From: Prevotellaceae bacterium
GTDB taxonomy: Bacteria > Bacteroidota > Bacteroidia > Bacteroidales > UBA932
DNA length: 21,248 bases
Assembly: GCA_031287815.1 (NCBI GenBank)
Contig: JAITSM010000008.1
Coordinates: 1-21,248 of the forward strand
Direction: 5' to 3'
The notes under the pieces were generated by a model, which saw only the letters and a list, made by a program, of their open reading frames with translations, searched no databases and was not told the DNA's origin. Positions 20,872-21,248 of this stretch are shown in pieces. The number at the start of each line of letters is the position of its first letter. The first letter of the stretch is position 1. A program made the position numbers and the translations under genes.

Positions 20872-20879
20872 CAAAAGTA
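20872..20879 (-). promoter_or_regulatory. -7 box of metG
   Basis: On the minus strand TACTTTTG (20879-20872) matches TAnnTTTG and ends 17 bp before the ATG at 20854. The -33 position falls in a heptamer tract (20893-20927) and has no TTTG. Confidence 0.5.
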
Positions 20880-20892
20880 CGAAAAAAATGGG

Positions 20893-20986
20893 AATTAGTG
20901 GTTAGTCGTGAGTCATGAGTCGTGAGTTAGCTGGCGCCTTTTTTAATGGAAAATTGAGAATGGAGAATGGAGAATTAGCTTGCGCC
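20893..20986. repeat. Heptamer tracts flanking core sequences upstream of metG
   Basis: Units AATTAGT, GGTTAGT, CGTGAGT, CATGAGT, CGTGAGT (20893-20927) are followed by TAGCTGGCGCC, TTTTTTAATGG, then AATTGAG, AATGGAG, AATGGAG, AATTAGC (20952-20979) and CTTGCGCC. A short ATTCTCAATT arm at 20997-21006 is complementary to the AATTGAGAAT segment. Confidence 0.7.
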
Positions 20987-21248
20987 TCAAAAGACATTCT
21001 CAATTATTATCCCCCCTTCCTTTTTCCGCCAAAAAGAACAGAATTTTTTAAAATTTTTATTTATTTTTGCCTGAATATCAAATATTATTTGTAAATTTGC
21101 ACCCGGTCTCCGTTTTGACTTACTCAGTCAAAACGCTCTCCTTCGTCCCTCATTTCCAGTAACATATTTTTTGCGTTTTTTACGTAGGACTTACGTATTT
21201 ATTAGCCTCCAGGAGGGGGAAAAACTATTTTCATGCCGTTTTTCATAC
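20987..21248 (+). other. Gene-free right edge with promoter and leader hairpins
   Basis: A TAAATTTG box (21092-21099) with TTTG at 21066-21069 (22-bp gap) points rightwards. Downstream are a perfect hairpin CGTTTTGACT-tactc-AGTCAAAACG (21111-21135), the inverted pair TACGTAGGACTTACGTA (21180-21196), and AGGAGGGGG near 21211. An ATG at 21234 is too close to the edge to judge. It looks like the leader of a gene beyond the window. Confidence 0.4.

Noticed and set aside
20855..20872. GTG start of metG at 20872
   Set aside because: The GTG overlaps the TACTTTTG -7 box and would lie upstream of the RNA start. The ATG at 20854 matches the usual N-terminus.
21234..21248. A gene starting at the ATG at 21234
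   Set aside because: Only five codons remain before the edge and the AGGAGG is too far upstream to decide the start.

Overview
The window looks like chromosomal DNA of a Gram-negative member of the Bacteroidota, probably Bacteroidales. The evidence is the recurring TAnnTTTG promoter box (with TTTG about 19 bp upstream in the best cases), an LpxK for lipid A, a methionyl-tRNA synthetase with a KISTT signature and C-terminal EMAP-II-like domain, tandem membrane-anchored M23 peptidases, and small uncharacterised families that I associate with Bacteroidota (DUF6261, DUF4846). No rRNA, tRNA, transposase, phage gene or Cas gene is visible.

Layout. 1-769 has no gene: it holds a structured RNA candidate, a palindrome-rich dispersed element and heptamer repeats. 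770-5038 (+) runs C69 dipeptidase, folB, lpxK and mrp. 5039-5395 is a repeat region with a long hairpin and a four-copy 41-bp array. 5396-6358 (+) is a DUF6261-like protein with an Ig-like tail. polA (6483-9326) and queD (9424-9864) lie on the minus strand. 10023-14003 (+) is a tight run of two M23 peptidases, a MerR-type regulator, a Nif3-like protein and a coiled-coil zinc-ribbon protein, closed by a good intrinsic terminator. 14057-16436 is accessory: a secreted Cys-rich protein, a second copy of the structured RNA, a 35-bp inverted repeat pair and a 21-bp minisatellite. An AmpG-like permease (-), a DUF4846 protein (+) and metG (-) follow. The right edge has a promoter and hairpins leading out of the window.

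The coding genes are mostly ordinary housekeeping and envelope functions: folate and queuosine pterin chemistry, lipid A phosphorylation, peptidoglycan turnover, DNA repair synthesis and tRNA charging. The unusual content is non-coding. First, two loci (about 130-293 and 15505-15707) share a conserved bulged-helix core whose outer stems differ in sequence but keep pairing. Both are read on the minus strand behind a TAnnTTTG box and a boxA-like GCTCTTT-AACAT element, and a third 5' end lies at the window start. Second, nearly every low-complexity intergenic tract is a 7-bp tandem repeat. The heptamers differ from site to site, but several tracts meet the same palindromic core, GGCTGGCGCCAGCC. 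These tracts abut genes so closely that they supply the stop codons of folB, mrp, queD and the permease, and probably the first residues of LpxK.
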